From a virus, in the IMG/VR virus record IMGVR_UViG_3300047157_000036, positions 1 through 37,925 of that record: a stretch of 37,925 nt of DNA; one strand, 5' to 3'. Shown here in pieces: positions 1 to 9,630 of this stretch. A program made the position numbers and the translations under genes. The notes under the pieces were generated by a model, which saw nothing but the letters and a program-made list of their open reading frames with translations, did not search any database and was not told the DNA's origin. Numbering within the stretch: the first letter of the stretch is position 1; each line of letters begins with the position of its first letter.

Positions 1-2398
1 TAACTACTGTGCCTGTGCTAGAACCATTTCCGCTGTAACTTCCGATGGAACTATATCCAGTTACACTATGGAAACAGTAGGCTACATAATCTTCTCCATT
101 TCTATTGACTGTATCCCAACCACCAACAGTAAATACACTAGATGTAGGTTCTGTTCCACCCCATAAAATAGCACTTGCTGTAGCTGTTGCACCAGTACTT
201 TGCAGTTGTAGGTGTTTATGGTTTGCAAAAGCGTTAGTACCTAAATCTTTATGTCCTACATACCAAGCACCAGAACCAGTTCTTTGCTTGACAATTATCA
301 TTTCTGGTTTAGAACTTAAACCGTGTCCAATCTGCCAATAATTTCCACTATTATTATCAGAATCACTTGTGGCATTTGAAGCACCAGAGTAAGAAACTAT
401 ACTCTGTCCATAAGTAGGATTTGCTTTAACCCTTGAGTCTATTGAGCCAGTTGTATTGTAGTCTGAGATACTATCCATACCACCAACAAATGCCATATAG
501 ATGTATGTATTGCCTGAAGAATTAACCGAAGAATCAGTACCTAAAACAGTAAAGCCATTTGCATCAAATTGTATATGTCTATTATTACCGCCTGACATAT
601 CTTCTTCAGCATTAGTAGCATCTGCATAAAGTCCTAATTTAACTGGATTTAATGGGTTTCTGGTACTATCAAATATATACCAACTTTCTGATGAAGTTGT
701 ACATTTTATCATTACCCACGAAGGTCTAAATCCTGTAGTTATTGCGTTAGAAGAACCTGAACCTGAGTAACTTGAAATCTTGCTGTAGCCTGATACACTA
801 TCAAAACAGTAGGCTACATAACTTCCACTACTGTTGTTAACATCACTATCATTTGATATTTCTAAAGTAGATGCTTGACCTGTTATTGGGTTATAACCAT
901 TTAGTTGTGCTGAATTAGTGTTTAAATATAAATGATTTGCCCAACCAATAGCATCTGCACCAACATTCCAATTAGCAGTAGCATCAGTTCTCTTAATTAT
1001 TACTAATTCTGGAGCAGAAGATAGTCCGTGACCAACTGTAGCATTATTTGTACCGTTACCATCATAAGTTACTATTGATTGCCCATATGTAGGATTGGCT
1101 CTGACTTGTGAACTAATGCTACCACTTGTATTGGCAGCAGTAGTGTTGCCCATATCCCAACCCCAAGCTACAAATTTCTTAGTGTCTTGATTTGCTCCAG
1201 TACCAGTAGCACCAACAGTAAAACCATCTGGATTAAACTTAGTTAGTACATCAGTTGTTCCTGTATACTCTGCTTCTGAAGAGGCTGCAAATAATGTTTT
1301 CTTAGCACCTCTTACTGTGTCAGATAATTGATGGTCGTGAACAGCATCTCTACATTTTAACCAAACTAAATCTGGGCTAAAACTCATACCCGAAATATCA
1401 TTAGTAGCACCAGTTCCTGTATATGTAACACAACCAAAACCAGTAGGTGTATCAGCACCCATATCCCAGTTCCAGTCTACATAGGTTGTACCGTTTTCAT
1501 TACAATCGTTTGATGAGCCTCTAGTAAAACCATCTGGTTTAAAAGCTAGTACACCGTCATTTGTTCCTTCTGCGTTACTTGAGTTTGAACGGAGTTCATT
1601 ACCTGCTCCTCTAATTCTGTCATATAAGAAATGATTTTGATTAGCACTTCTAGTCTTGTTCCATACTAGGCTCGGTTTAAAGCCAGTTCCACCTACATAT
1701 TTATTAGTAGCATTACCTGTAGATAAAACCGTACTAAAACCTTCTACTGTATAGTCTTGTTTAAACGGTAGGTAGAATCCATTAGTACCATAAGTGCCTG
1801 AATACTCTATAGGCTTCCATTCACCGTAGTCACCTGTTTCTCCGAAGTCTGCTGGGGTTAATGCTTGTCCGTCTATAACATTAACTTCAGCTATATATCC
1901 ATCAAAAGTTTTGTAACCACCATTATTCCAACCACCAATAATGTGTTCTTGCGTAGTTAAAAAATTTGTTGTGCCACCGTAAGTGCTTCGTTGGTCAGTT
2001 GTATAATTTGTAACTTCTGAACCATTAACATATAAAGTAAGGTATGGAGAAGATGTTGTTCTTTTTAAAACAATGTGATACCAAGCAGAAGTATCTCTAA
2101 AGACTTGTGAAGTGTAAACTTGTGCGTTACCCCCGTTATCCCAAATTCTTAAAACATCATCAGAATGAAAAAATATAGAAAACTCACTATTTTTAGCAGA
2201 TATAAAAGTGCCTCCAGTATCACTTCCTGTACTAAGCCTCGACCTTTTTACCCACATACTAATTGTCCAAGTAGCACTACCCGAACTTTCTGGAGTCCAG
2301 CTCAGATAAGCAGTACGACCATCTTCAAACTTTAGACCCTGCTCTAACTCGTAAGCCTCTCCAGAAGCATACATCCATTGTGGTGAACCTATTGCCAT
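1..2398 (-). CDS. Giant tail adhesin, N-terminal part (runs off left edge)
   Basis: Open from an ATG at 2398 to base 1 with no stop, about 799 codons. The first ~200 residues read as a LamG/concanavalin-like domain (WTISMWVKRS, WYHIVLKRTT, LTLYVNGSEV, then IGGWNNGGYKTFDGYIAEV). After that come about five copies of a repeat with the pattern IVxYxGN, then VGHGL or TGF, then PxxVxIKRTD and W, resembling the module I remember as DUF7483 in marine phage tail proteins. The last residues read GSYSGNGSSTGTVV, a repeat start, and the rest of that repeat appears at the right edge of the window (35907..37925). The likely role is virion-surface carbohydrate or receptor binding. The start follows the stop of the upstream fibre gene by one base. 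The repeat family is seen directly; receptor binding is inferred. Confidence 0.85.
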   Translation of the reverse strand, partial: MAIGSPQWMYASGEAYELEQGLKFEDGRTAYLSWTPESSGSATWTISMWVKRSRLSTGSDTGGTFISAKNSEFSIFFHSDDVLRIWDNGGNAQVYTSQVFRDTSAWYHIVLKRTTSSPYLTLYVNGSEVTNYTTDQRSTYGGTTNFLTTQEHIIGGWNNGGYKTFDGYIAEVNVIDGQALTPADFGETGDYGEWKPIEYSGTYGTNGFYLPFKQDYTVEGFSTVLSTGNATNKYVGGTGFKPSLVWNKTRSANQNHFLYDRIRGAGNELRSNSSNAEGTNDGVLAFKPDGFTRGSSNDCNENGTTYVDWNWDMGADTPTGFGCVTYTGTGATNDISGMSFSPDLVWLKCRDAVHDHQLSDTVRGAKKTLFAASSEAEYTGTTDVLTKFNPDGFTVGATGTGANQDTKKFVAWGWDMGNTTAANTSGSISSQVRANPTYGQSIVTYDGNGTNNATVGHGLSSAPELVIIKRTDATANWNVGADAIGWANHLYLNTNSAQLNGYNPITGQASTLEISNDSDVNNSSGSYVAYCFDSVSGYSKISSYSGSGSSNAITTGFRPSWVMIKCTTSSESWYIFDSTRNPLNPVKLGLYADATNAEEDMSGGNNRHIQFDANGFTVLGTDSSVNSSGNTYIYMAFVGGMDSISDYNTTGSIDSRVKANPTYGQSIVSYSGASNATSDSDNNSGNYWQIGHGLSSKPEMIIVKQRTGSGAWYVGHKDLGTNAFANHKHLQLQSTGATATASAILWGGTEPTSSVFTVGGWDTVNRNGEDYVAYCFHSVTGYSSIGSYSGNGSSTGTVV

Positions 2399-2399
2399 A

Positions 2400-3555
2400 T
2401 TATGCGAAAGCCAATTGTGGAGTTCCTAGTAAAATTCTTCCTGAAGCAACTACAACATAAGGAACAATGTCGGTTGCTGAAGCTGTAGAGGTTAGTGTCA
2501 GTCCAGCACCACCTGCTGTTTCGTAATCTGTGCCTAGAGATACTGTACGAGAGCCTGTGCCATCTTGTATAAATGTAATAAAGCCAGACTGTCCAACTGT
2601 TTCCGTAGTAGGATTAGCTAGAGTTACATTACCTGTAAGTGTTAATACAAAGTTTTGATTAGCAGCAAAGTCTAGTGTGACTGAACCTGTATTAGATGTG
2701 TCTGTGTCTGTTGTAGATGTAACACTAGCACCAAAAGTAGCACCAGAATTAAACGCTGCTTTACCTGCTTCAGACATATCAAGTGTTAAAGCATTTATTT
2801 GCGCACCATTATCACTACCCCGCAATATTAAATCTCCATCAGAAACTTGTGCTTTAATTGCTGAGTTGTTGCCATCTTTAGTAAATTTAATAAAATCTGT
2901 AGTATCGTCTAACATTCTTATGTCGCCACCATCAGCATCTAAAAGCAAATCTCCAGCAACATCAATAGTAAAATCACTTGCGTGAGAAATATTACCAGTC
3001 ATAGTGCCACCAGCTTTTGGCAGAGCAGCGTTAGCAGTTGTATTAGCTGTTACACCTGTAGCTATATCGGTGTTAATTGAGTTGGCTAGTTTGTCTGCTG
3101 TGACATTGTCATCTAAAATCTTTGCTGTAGTTACTGCATCAGCAGCAATAGTTAATGCTGTAGCACCTGTTACATCACCTGTGTGAGTAGCGTTAGTTAC
3201 TTTAGCTGTATTGGCTGAAACAACTGCTTCTAAATTACCTATGTTTGGAATTGCAACTGTGCCTGTAAATGTAGGACTGGCTATTGGTGCCTTTGTTGCA
3301 ATAGCAGATGTGTTAGTATCTAACTGTGTACCATCTGCTGATACATCTCTACCATCTACAGTCTGACTTCCTGACATAGTAATATTACCTGTCATCTGTC
3401 CACCTGCTAGTGGTAGTTTAGTAGCGTCTGTTACACCTGTTCTTACTTTGTGATCTAGTAGCTTTTTTAGAAGTACCACCATCATTAATTAATATTTCTT
3501 CACTTCCTCCGAGGGTACCTTTAGCTGATAAGGCTGATACTTTAGTTGTTGCCAT
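2400..3555 (-). CDS. Tail fibre protein with one-base frameshift near its 5' end
   Basis: From an ATG at 3555 the frame reads MATTKVSALSAKGTLGG, then EEILINDGGTSKK, and is lost at an A6 run (T6 on the plus strand, 3463-3468). The following frame begins LLDHKVRTGVTDATKLPLAGG and runs cleanly to 2400. Removing one A joins the two smoothly, so I annotate one gene rather than a start at 3485. The body carries two copies of the fibre signature LPLAGGQMTGNI / LPKAGGTMTGNI and a beta-rich segment with DLLLDADGGDIRMLDDTTDF, typical of marine phage fibres. It sits between a small neck-region gene and the giant adhesin in the late block. The likely role is as a structural fibre or adaptor at the tail tip. 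The frameshift is probably a homopolymer error. Confidence 0.8.
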
Positions 3556-3557
3556 GT

Positions 3558-3749
3558 TTACTCCGTAATAATATAGTCAGGACTAGCATCACTAGATGAC
3601 TCAGTTATAAAATACAAGCCAGTTGATTCTGTTTCTATTTCTTGTTCAGGAGAAGCAGGAGGACCTACTGGTGTATCATCCCATCCTCTTCTTCTAAATA
3701 AATAAACAGGTACAAACTTCTTTTGTTTTCTAGTTAACTTATATGCCAT
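3558..3749 (-). CDS. Small late protein of unknown function
   Basis: 63 residues. The N-terminus is basic (MAYKLTRKQKKFVPVYLFRRRGW) and the C-terminus is acidic and serine-rich, ending in PDYIITE. It overlaps the stop of the preceding gene in a TAATG junction and is followed within a few bases by the fibre gene, so it is translated as part of the head-to-fibre late operon. I do not recognise a family. Its position suggests a minor virion or assembly protein, which is inference only. Confidence 0.7.
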   Translation of the reverse strand: MAYKLTRKQKKFVPVYLFRRRGWDDTPVGPPASPEQEIETESTGLYFITESSSDASPDYIITE

Positions 3750-4333
3750 TACTCTAACCTGTCTAAAAGTTTTTCACGTCCAATGTTTCTACGTTGTTCT
3801 ATATCTGCTAACTTATCTGTAAATTGTTCTACTAATGGAGCATAAGAAACATCTACTGGTACAACTTTCTTTCTTGTTGGAAGCTTTCCTTTATATGCTT
3901 CTGGCTCTTTAAAGCTTGTTTTAGCTTTTGTATGACTATCTTTAGGTGTAGCCATTAATCCTTTTGGCTCAGGTAAAGATGACATCTTAGGTAAATCTTT
4001 TGTTTCTTTATGTGCTTTTATTTCTGCACCTGACTCTACTGTAGGTTTAGAATAACTTCTGTCTTTTACTGAATCTAAGTTATCTTCTCCACTTAACATT
4101 TGGTCTAGTATGTCATGTATCTCACTTGTTTCTTCTTCAAAAGAACCTTGTTCGTTATTAAACTGTAGACCATTCTCTTCTAAAAAAGCAGCTAGTTCTT
4201 CAGAAGAACCTGTAGGATTTTCAACTTTAAATACTTGCTCAAGAATTTCATTATAAAGTTTTGCAATCTTTTGCTTTATCTTATCTAACTCTAAGTCTAA
4301 AGCACTATCATCAAATAAATCAGCTATGTTCAT
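3749..4333 (-). CDS. Late protein downstream of capsid, probable head/neck protein
   Basis: 194 residues with no recognised domain. The N-terminal ~100 residues are acidic and predicted helical (LDLELDKIKQKIAKLYNEIL). A charged linker rich in K, P and S follows, then a short helical C-terminus (LADIEQRRNIGREKLLDRLE). It lies just after the capsid gene and its terminator hairpin, the place where T7-like phages carry neck or head-completion genes. It is coupled to the next gene by TAATG. Function is unknown; a structural role is inferred from position. Confidence 0.7.
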   Translation of the reverse strand: MNIADLFDDSALDLELDKIKQKIAKLYNEILEQVFKVENPTGSSEELAAFLEENGLQFNNEQGSFEEETSEIHDILDQMLSGEDNLDSVKDRSYSKPTVESGAEIKAHKETKDLPKMSSLPEPKGLMATPKDSHTKAKTSFKEPEAYKGKLPTRKKVVPVDVSYAPLVEQFTDKLADIEQRRNIGREKLLDRLE

Positions 4334-4356
4334 AGTTCTCCTAATTAGCTAAATAT

Positions 4357-4379
4357 AACCCCCTCATGTAGAAGGGGTT
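4357..4379 (-). terminator. Hairpin terminator after the capsid gene
   Basis: On the minus strand AACCCCTT, loop CTACATG, AGGGGGTT forms an 8-bp stem with one G-U pair, followed by TATATTT. It lies between the capsid stop (4396) and the next gene (4333). T7 also has a terminator directly after its capsid gene; here it probably lets capsid mRNA be made in excess while part of transcription reads through. The U tract is weak, so partial termination is likely. The stem closely resembles the two early terminators at 11252 and 11554. Confidence 0.65.
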
Positions 4380-4395
4380 ACGGTTTAACTAACTA

Positions 4396-5352
4396 TTACC
4401 TGTCAGTTACAAAAGCGAAACCTGAAGCGTCACGCATCTCACCAACACCATAGATAGTGTCAGCAGTATACAAGTCACCTAGGTACTCTTGCATGTAAGA
4501 TGATTGTGAACGTACTCCTAGTTGCTCAACTAGAGCCATTGCGTCTTTATGTAGAACTAGACCAATGTCATGTACGACTGAACCAGTAGCACACTGAGTA
4601 GTACCCATAGCGTTAGTAACATATACATCAATACCGTAGATTTGTCCAACCTTACCAGTCTTGATTGCATTACCATCACCAATAAATGCTTGCTCAGTAT
4701 AACGCTGAATGCCTAACATGTCAGTGTACTGACGTGGAGTTAGAACAATTGCACGTCCATCTTGTGGTACGTCAGCTAGGTCTAGTTTTTCAACCATGCC
4801 ACGAATTGCTGCATCACCACCAGTTGCTAGTGAAATAGCATTACCAGTACCTGAACGGTCCCAGTCAGAAAGTACACCAGCATTAGTAAATACTTGTGCC
4901 TTGTTCCAGCCTGAGTTACCTGCTGTACCATTACCACCGTTAAGTGCTGCTGCTTTGTTAAACAAGTCTAGGTCGACCTGTGTACTTAGAGCATATCCAG
5001 CATCTTCTGTGTAGAATCTACGTAGAGAGCTCAATGCTTGAACCTCTGCCATATCTTCAATTAGCACTGAGTATTCATAGTGCTTGTCGATGCTTAACGC
5101 TGTGTTGCCATGAGTATCGCCTTGAATCTTAACTAGCGAGTTCTCTCCCTTTGAAGTTGCTGAACCACGTACCGGTGTTGGGATGTTGATTGTATCACCC
5201 TTCTTACCTTTGTGGTTGATGCGAGTTACCAAATTAGCTAATACTAAGTTCTTTTGATAACTGGCAATAACTTCGTCACTCCACAACTCTGGAATAAAAG
5301 TTGCAGCTGTAGTGACTGTTTGGTTATTAGTACCAATTACACCTGTTGCCAT
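4396..5352 (-). CDS. Major capsid protein
   Basis: 318 residues starting MATGVIGTNNQTVTTAATFIP. The N-terminal pattern FIPELWSDEV, then NLVLANLVTR, GDTINIPTP, then a long helical spine with IEDMAEVQALSS, then LTPRQYTDMLG and GKVGQIYGIDVYVTN, is the usual layout of HK97-fold major capsid proteins in marine podoviruses. It follows the scaffold gene and has a strong Shine-Dalgarno (AGGAGATATATAA before ATG). A terminator hairpin follows. It forms the icosahedral shell. The fold is assigned by recognition of the pattern, not by a structure search. Confidence 0.9.
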   Translation of the reverse strand: MATGVIGTNNQTVTTAATFIPELWSDEVIASYQKNLVLANLVTRINHKGKKGDTINIPTPVRGSATSKGENSLVKIQGDTHGNTALSIDKHYEYSVLIEDMAEVQALSSLRRFYTEDAGYALSTQVDLDLFNKAAALNGGNGTAGNSGWNKAQVFTNAGVLSDWDRSGTGNAISLATGGDAAIRGMVEKLDLADVPQDGRAIVLTPRQYTDMLGIQRYTEQAFIGDGNAIKTGKVGQIYGIDVYVTNAMGTTQCATGSVVHDIGLVLHKDAMALVEQLGVRSQSSYMQEYLGDLYTADTIYGVGEMRDASGFAFVTDR

Positions 5353-5375
5353 TTATATATCTCCTATATATCTTA

Positions 5376-6179
5376 TTATTTTACCCTCCCCTCTGCGTAA
5401 GCCTCGTAGATTTCATCTTCTAAACTCTGATAACGCTTTGGGTCAGTCTGTTTTAAACGTATTAAATCAGCACGCCTGTAAATCTTTTTACCAGCTGTTG
5501 ACTCACCGGAAGCTCTTGATACTCCTTCACCTGCTTTCATTGCAGTATCTCTTTTAGTCTTTTTGCTTTCATTTACTTCTTTTGTCTTAGAAATCATTTG
5601 TCTTTCTTTCCAAGTCGTAAGCAGTTCATTAGCTGCATCAAAGTCATAAGAGTCTGCTTCTTTATACAAGCGTTGTCTTACCTTGCTTCCATTTATCCAC
5701 TCCTGAAATCCTCCGTCAGTGATGACTTCTTGGAAATCTGGATGTGCCTTTTCGAGTTGTTGGGCAGTCAAAGCAGCTTGTTGCTGTTGTGTCTGTTCCG
5801 AAAACTCTCTGAACCTAGGATGATTATCTATAATTTGCCTTACTGCTTCTTCAGGATTATCATAAAAATCTGCTGGCTCACTTGTGGTAGTCTGTTGGCT
5901 TTGTGTACTTATCTGTGATTGCAAATAAGAATCAGTTAGCTTTCTAAGTTCACCAATCTCTTGCCCTTTCCTACCTAGTTCTTTCTCTAGGTTCTCATAG
6001 GCTTCAGCTATTTCTGATGAGGACTTACCTTGAAATTTCTTAGGAAGTTCAGGCTCTTCTTGCTCTTGAATTTCTTCCTGTTCTACTTCATCCTCTACAG
6101 CTAATGCTTCTAAAGATTCGTTTACTTGCTCTTCTACTGGTTCTTCATGAACCTCAGGGTCTACAATTTTACTACTCAT
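5376..6179 (-). CDS. Scaffolding protein
   Basis: 267 residues, strongly acidic in the first 60 (long E-rich stretches), then helical and glutamine-rich (QSQISTQSQQTTTSEP, FSEQTQQQQAALTAQQLEKA), ending with a basic helix region (KIYRRADLIRLKQTDPKRYQ). High charge, low complexity, helical content and the position directly before the capsid gene are what T7 gp9-type scaffolds show. A GGAGGT Shine-Dalgarno precedes the ATG at 6179. It would be a temporary core for procapsid assembly and absent from the mature virion. Assignment rests on composition and synteny. Confidence 0.8.
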   Translation of the reverse strand: MSSKIVDPEVHEEPVEEQVNESLEALAVEDEVEQEEIQEQEEPELPKKFQGKSSSEIAEAYENLEKELGRKGQEIGELRKLTDSYLQSQISTQSQQTTTSEPADFYDNPEEAVRQIIDNHPRFREFSEQTQQQQAALTAQQLEKAHPDFQEVITDGGFQEWINGSKVRQRLYKEADSYDFDAANELLTTWKERQMISKTKEVNESKKTKRDTAMKAGEGVSRASGESTAGKKIYRRADLIRLKQTDPKRYQSLEDEIYEAYAEGRVK

Positions 6180-6235
6180 GCTTCTTACCTCCGTCTTTTA
6201 AGATTATGGGGGTTATAAAAATGTTAGAGCTGGTA

Positions 6236-6457
6236 CTAATCCAGTTGTTCTAACGCTAGTTTGGTAGCTTCCTCTAAATTAATAAACATGTTTAGGAAAG
6301 ATACCTGTCCTCTACGTAAGTGTAGAGTCTTTTCATCTTCAATGTCATAGATTTTTTCAAGTGACTCTGCTAGTTTAGTGTACTCTTCTAACAATACACG
6401 CCAGCCATCATGTTGAATCATGTCTAATCGTTGTTCTAATACTTCTTTATCTGTCAT
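6236..6457 (-). CDS. Small conserved protein between portal and scaffold
   Basis: 73 residues, helical and acidic (MTDKEVLEQRLDMIQ, then LLEEYTKLAESLEKIYDIED). The start overlaps the portal stop by four bases (ATGA type), indicating translational coupling. Small proteins of this kind often sit between portal and scaffold genes in marine podoviruses. No specific function can be assigned; head assembly is the contextual guess. Confidence 0.7.
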   Translation of the reverse strand: MTDKEVLEQRLDMIQHDGWRVLLEEYTKLAESLEKIYDIEDEKTLHLRRGQVSFLNMFINLEEATKLALEQLD

Positions 6458-8361
6458 CCGTTCATTGCCTTAGACAAATTAAGTATAGTTTCTGAGTTTA
6501 GATGTTCTACTTCAGGTACATTACGTGCAGTTTCTGACTGTATACCTTTTATTCTTACCATCTTCTCAGCTAGTTCTAGTTGTTTCTTAGCTAAAGTTTC
6601 ATTAGATGCTTTATCACCTGCATCTACTTGTAGCTTCTGTGCTTCTGCATATAGCTTATTAATGTCTGCTTTGAGTTCCTCTAGCTCAAGCATAGACTTT
6701 TGCATTTCTATTTGTTTAATCTGTTGTTCTTCAGGGTTAGGTTGCATCATTTGATTGATTGCTTGTACTAACTGTGTCCTGTTAGACAGTGATGAGTTCT
6801 CAAATATACTCATTAATATAACAAAGAATGCAGGAGAGCCTTGTGGTGTCATAGATAACAACTGTACCATCTGTGTTGTTTCTAATTCCTTAGCCATAAT
6901 ACCTAGACTACTATAAGGTTTAAACTTAAAGTCTACTGCTGGATATCTTTCGTTATCAAACTGTATACGTCTGTTTAAAGTCTTATTAATCATAGGAATC
7001 AAGAATGAATCTTGGAAATTCATTAGTGTTCTCTTCTGACGTTTGATAGATGCTGCTTGGAGCATTGACATACCACTAGCAGTTCCATTCCGAGGATTGG
7101 AAAAGTTACTGTTAGCTGTGTCCATAGCACCAGTACCCATCTGAACCATGCGTTCTAGCTCTGCTGCTTCGGTAAATGTCGACTGGGATAGACTACCAAA
7201 GTTCAGTGGCATTAGAACGGATTTAGGGTCGCCATTTGTGAGGATAGTCTTACCGGGACGGACATCAAATTTTGTTCCACGTGGTAGACGAGTGGCATCT
7301 AAACCCATCATTGGGTGTGTTGTGAGTGCTAAGGCGTCAATACGAGCTCTCAGTTCAGCATCTAAAGCTTTCTGTGGATTATATCCCTTTTCAGCCACAC
7401 CCCTACCCCAGAACTTCGAGGGAACACGGTCATTTTGATAGGCAACAAACGGTCTATCATTTAACATGTATGGGTTTTCTGCTGCTCTTAGTACGCAATC
7501 GTCATTAGCAATTGTAACAACTGCTTCAACTAACTCATCATCATTGTAGTCAAACTGGTCTACGCTGCTTGAGTTACCACTAAGAAATCTTTTAGGAACT
7601 AATCCCCAATATTCTACAATCTTTACTTTGTCATCTTCATCAGAGTCACTAAACTCTTCATCAAAGCCAAAGTCTGCTTTGTCATAACTACCTAATGGCA
7701 TATCATTATATATACCATCCTTCATACCCTTAGTAATCATATATCTTGGTTTAATTACTATGTGGGCAACACCTAATGCTTCATCTATTGTTGTAGCTGT
7801 AGGGTCAATAACAAATTCTTTTGGTGATACTGATTCTAATTTAACACATGTGTATGGTATTTCCTGTGTTCTAGTAGCAGTTGTCATGGTTCCCGGTACT
7901 GGCTCTTCAATAGCCACCATTTCCATTTTATCCTGTACTAATACCTTACCAATACCTGTACCAAATATAGCACCGTTAAGTAAACACTCTGCAATAGCGT
8001 CCTTAACTCCATCTTTTGTTAAATCTTCATGGAGTAAGTTACGTATGTACTCTGCGTCTTGTTTGTTTTGGTCAAGGATGTCATCTTCTAGGTCAAACCA
8101 ACGGTTTCCTCCAAAGATTGCTTCCTCTAATTCTGCTACTGTGGCTTCAATTGCCTGTGATGTGGCTGGAGAAATTAATTTACTCTTCTCTGACTGCCTT
8201 GTTTTGTCATCTGTTGCCCAAATACCACGCCATAATCTGTAATATTCGTCCCACTTAGACATATAGTTAGTATTCCTGTGGTCCTCCCACTGGTCTACTC
8301 TGTCTAACACCCATTCTCTTAACTGACTGTGTGGACTATCTAGGTAATCTTTCTCATCCAT
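6454..8361 (-). CDS. Portal (head-tail connector) protein
   Basis: 635 residues, within the usual range for podovirus portals. The N-terminal part has LRLWRGIW-like aromatic motifs (YRLWRGIWATDD) and SKLISPATSQAIEATVAELEE. The middle holds the portal core (PRYMITKGMKDGIYND, VAYQNDRVPSKFWGRGVAEK, DAELRARIDALALTTHP). The C-terminus is a long helical, glutamine- and lysine-rich segment (MQPNPEEQQIKQIEMQKSML) that probably forms the crown or barrel inside the head. It follows terL by three bases. It forms the dodecameric vertex ring through which DNA is packaged and ejected. Confidence 0.9.
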   Translation of the reverse strand: MDEKDYLDSPHSQLREWVLDRVDQWEDHRNTNYMSKWDEYYRLWRGIWATDDKTRQSEKSKLISPATSQAIEATVAELEEAIFGGNRWFDLEDDILDQNKQDAEYIRNLLHEDLTKDGVKDAIAECLLNGAIFGTGIGKVLVQDKMEMVAIEEPVPGTMTTATRTQEIPYTCVKLESVSPKEFVIDPTATTIDEALGVAHIVIKPRYMITKGMKDGIYNDMPLGSYDKADFGFDEEFSDSDEDDKVKIVEYWGLVPKRFLSGNSSSVDQFDYNDDELVEAVVTIANDDCVLRAAENPYMLNDRPFVAYQNDRVPSKFWGRGVAEKGYNPQKALDAELRARIDALALTTHPMMGLDATRLPRGTKFDVRPGKTILTNGDPKSVLMPLNFGSLSQSTFTEAAELERMVQMGTGAMDTANSNFSNPRNGTASGMSMLQAASIKRQKRTLMNFQDSFLIPMINKTLNRRIQFDNERYPAVDFKFKPYSSLGIMAKELETTQMVQLLSMTPQGSPAFFVILMSIFENSSLSNRTQLVQAINQMMQPNPEEQQIKQIEMQKSMLELEELKADINKLYAEAQKLQVDAGDKASNETLAKKQLELAEKMVRIKGIQSETARNVPEVEHLNSETILNLSKAMNG

Positions 8362-8364
8362 AAA

Positions 8365-9630
8365 TTAATATCCTGCTATTGCGTCCATTGGTTCCCATTC
8401 GTCTAGTTCTATGCTGCCTGCGTAGTCTGCTACACTAACTTGGTCTATATATGCAAGGCTATCCAGTAAATCATCATGGCTAAGAGGGGAAGGGAAGTCC
8501 ATCATTTGGGAAATAAAGTGGTCATTCCAATCTGCCTTTCTAAATTTTATCTTACCATGCTCTAGTCGTCCTTGCAGCGACCATGTAATTCTGTCTATCT
8601 TTCTTTTACCGCCATGAGTAACATCTGTTATGTTAACCCATCTACCGTGTGTCCTCATCTCATCTTCAAGATAAGGCATGATTGCGTTCTTTAACGCTCC
8701 GGCTTCAATTCCGACAGTAGTTGCTTGACTTTCAATTGCAGCCTGTAGTATTTTAAAAGCAGTTTCTTTAATACCCCATCTACCATGATATATATCCTTT
8801 ACTAACCATTCGTCATTAACAATCTTAACTACTGATATTGCTGTTTCGTCTAACTTACTTGACTTTAAACCTCTGTCTTTACTTGTTGCTTCAAACCCTG
8901 CTGGGTCTACTGCGACTACATAATGACCTATTGTACCTTCCGCAAAGTCTGTTTCATTATCGACATACTTAATCCACTCTTCCTTAAATATTCCTCCTGT
9001 GAAGGATTCAAAGGTGGCTTCAAATTCCTGCCTGAACGCTTGAGTAGACATTGTACTCTTTGCAGCAGCGATTTCTTTGGGGTCCAGTAATGGATTATCT
9101 GTAGAATTAAATTGAAATGCTTGCCAGTCATCATCTTGTTGTGCTTCTATGTATAGTTTATAAAAATGATTCTTTCCTGCAGGGGTACCAATAAACATAG
9201 CACCACCTTTTACATCTGCAAGAGTAGGTCTTAAAATCATTTCCCACACTTCAGGCTTCATACTGGCATATTCATCAAGTACAACGTACTCCAATCCTAC
9301 ACCCCTCAAAGTATCTGGTCTATCTGAGCCTTTAAGGTATATCTTTCTGTCGTTGACTAAAGTTAACACTGCTGTGTTTTCGTGAGCAGCTTTTATAACA
9401 TCCTGCCCTAACTCCTTTAGCATACCCCACATAATATCTTTTGATTGTTGGAATGTGGGACCAACGTAAAATACGTCTTTGCTTTTGCTTTGTAGTGCTT
9501 TGATTAATAAAACCCAAGCAGCTAACCTTGACTTACCAAATCTTCTACCTGCTGCAACAACTTTAAAACGAGCAGGAGATTTAAATATCTCCATCTGAGC
9601 ATCATGGAGAGAAACTTTAATATCAGCCAT
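8365..9630 (-). CDS. terL: Terminase large subunit (packaging ATPase/nuclease)
   Basis: 421 residues. The ATPase domain shows a Walker A-like AGRRFGKS at residues 27-34 and Walker B VVLDE at 116-120, followed by the coupling region GTPAGKNHFY around 149-158. The nuclease domain has VVAVDPAG with Asp242 and a late acidic motif SHDDLLDSLAYID near residue 390-400. The start overlaps the terS stop as TAATG. It docks on the portal, drives DNA translocation and cuts the concatemer. The cutting mode (pac, cos or direct repeat) cannot be told from the protein alone. Confidence 0.93.
   Translation of the reverse strand: MADIKVSLHDAQMEIFKSPARFKVVAAGRRFGKSRLAAWVLLIKALQSKSKDVFYVGPTFQQSKDIMWGMLKELGQDVIKAAHENTAVLTLVNDRKIYLKGSDRPDTLRGVGLEYVVLDEYASMKPEVWEMILRPTLADVKGGAMFIGTPAGKNHFYKLYIEAQQDDDWQAFQFNSTDNPLLDPKEIAAAKSTMSTQAFRQEFEATFESFTGGIFKEEWIKYVDNETDFAEGTIGHYVVAVDPAGFEATSKDRGLKSSKLDETAISVVKIVNDEWLVKDIYHGRWGIKETAFKILQAAIESQATTVGIEAGALKNAIMPYLEDEMRTHGRWVNITDVTHGGKRKIDRITWSLQGRLEHGKIKFRKADWNDHFISQMMDFPSPLSHDDLLDSLAYIDQVSVADYAGSIELDEWEPMDAIAGY

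Noticed and set aside
2677-3186. Plus-strand frames under the fibre gene
   Set aside because: They are shadows of the repetitive minus-strand coding sequence and have no ribosome sites.
7148-8258. Plus-strand frames opposite the portal gene
   Set aside because: The minus-strand portal is clear and continuous; these are antisense shadows.
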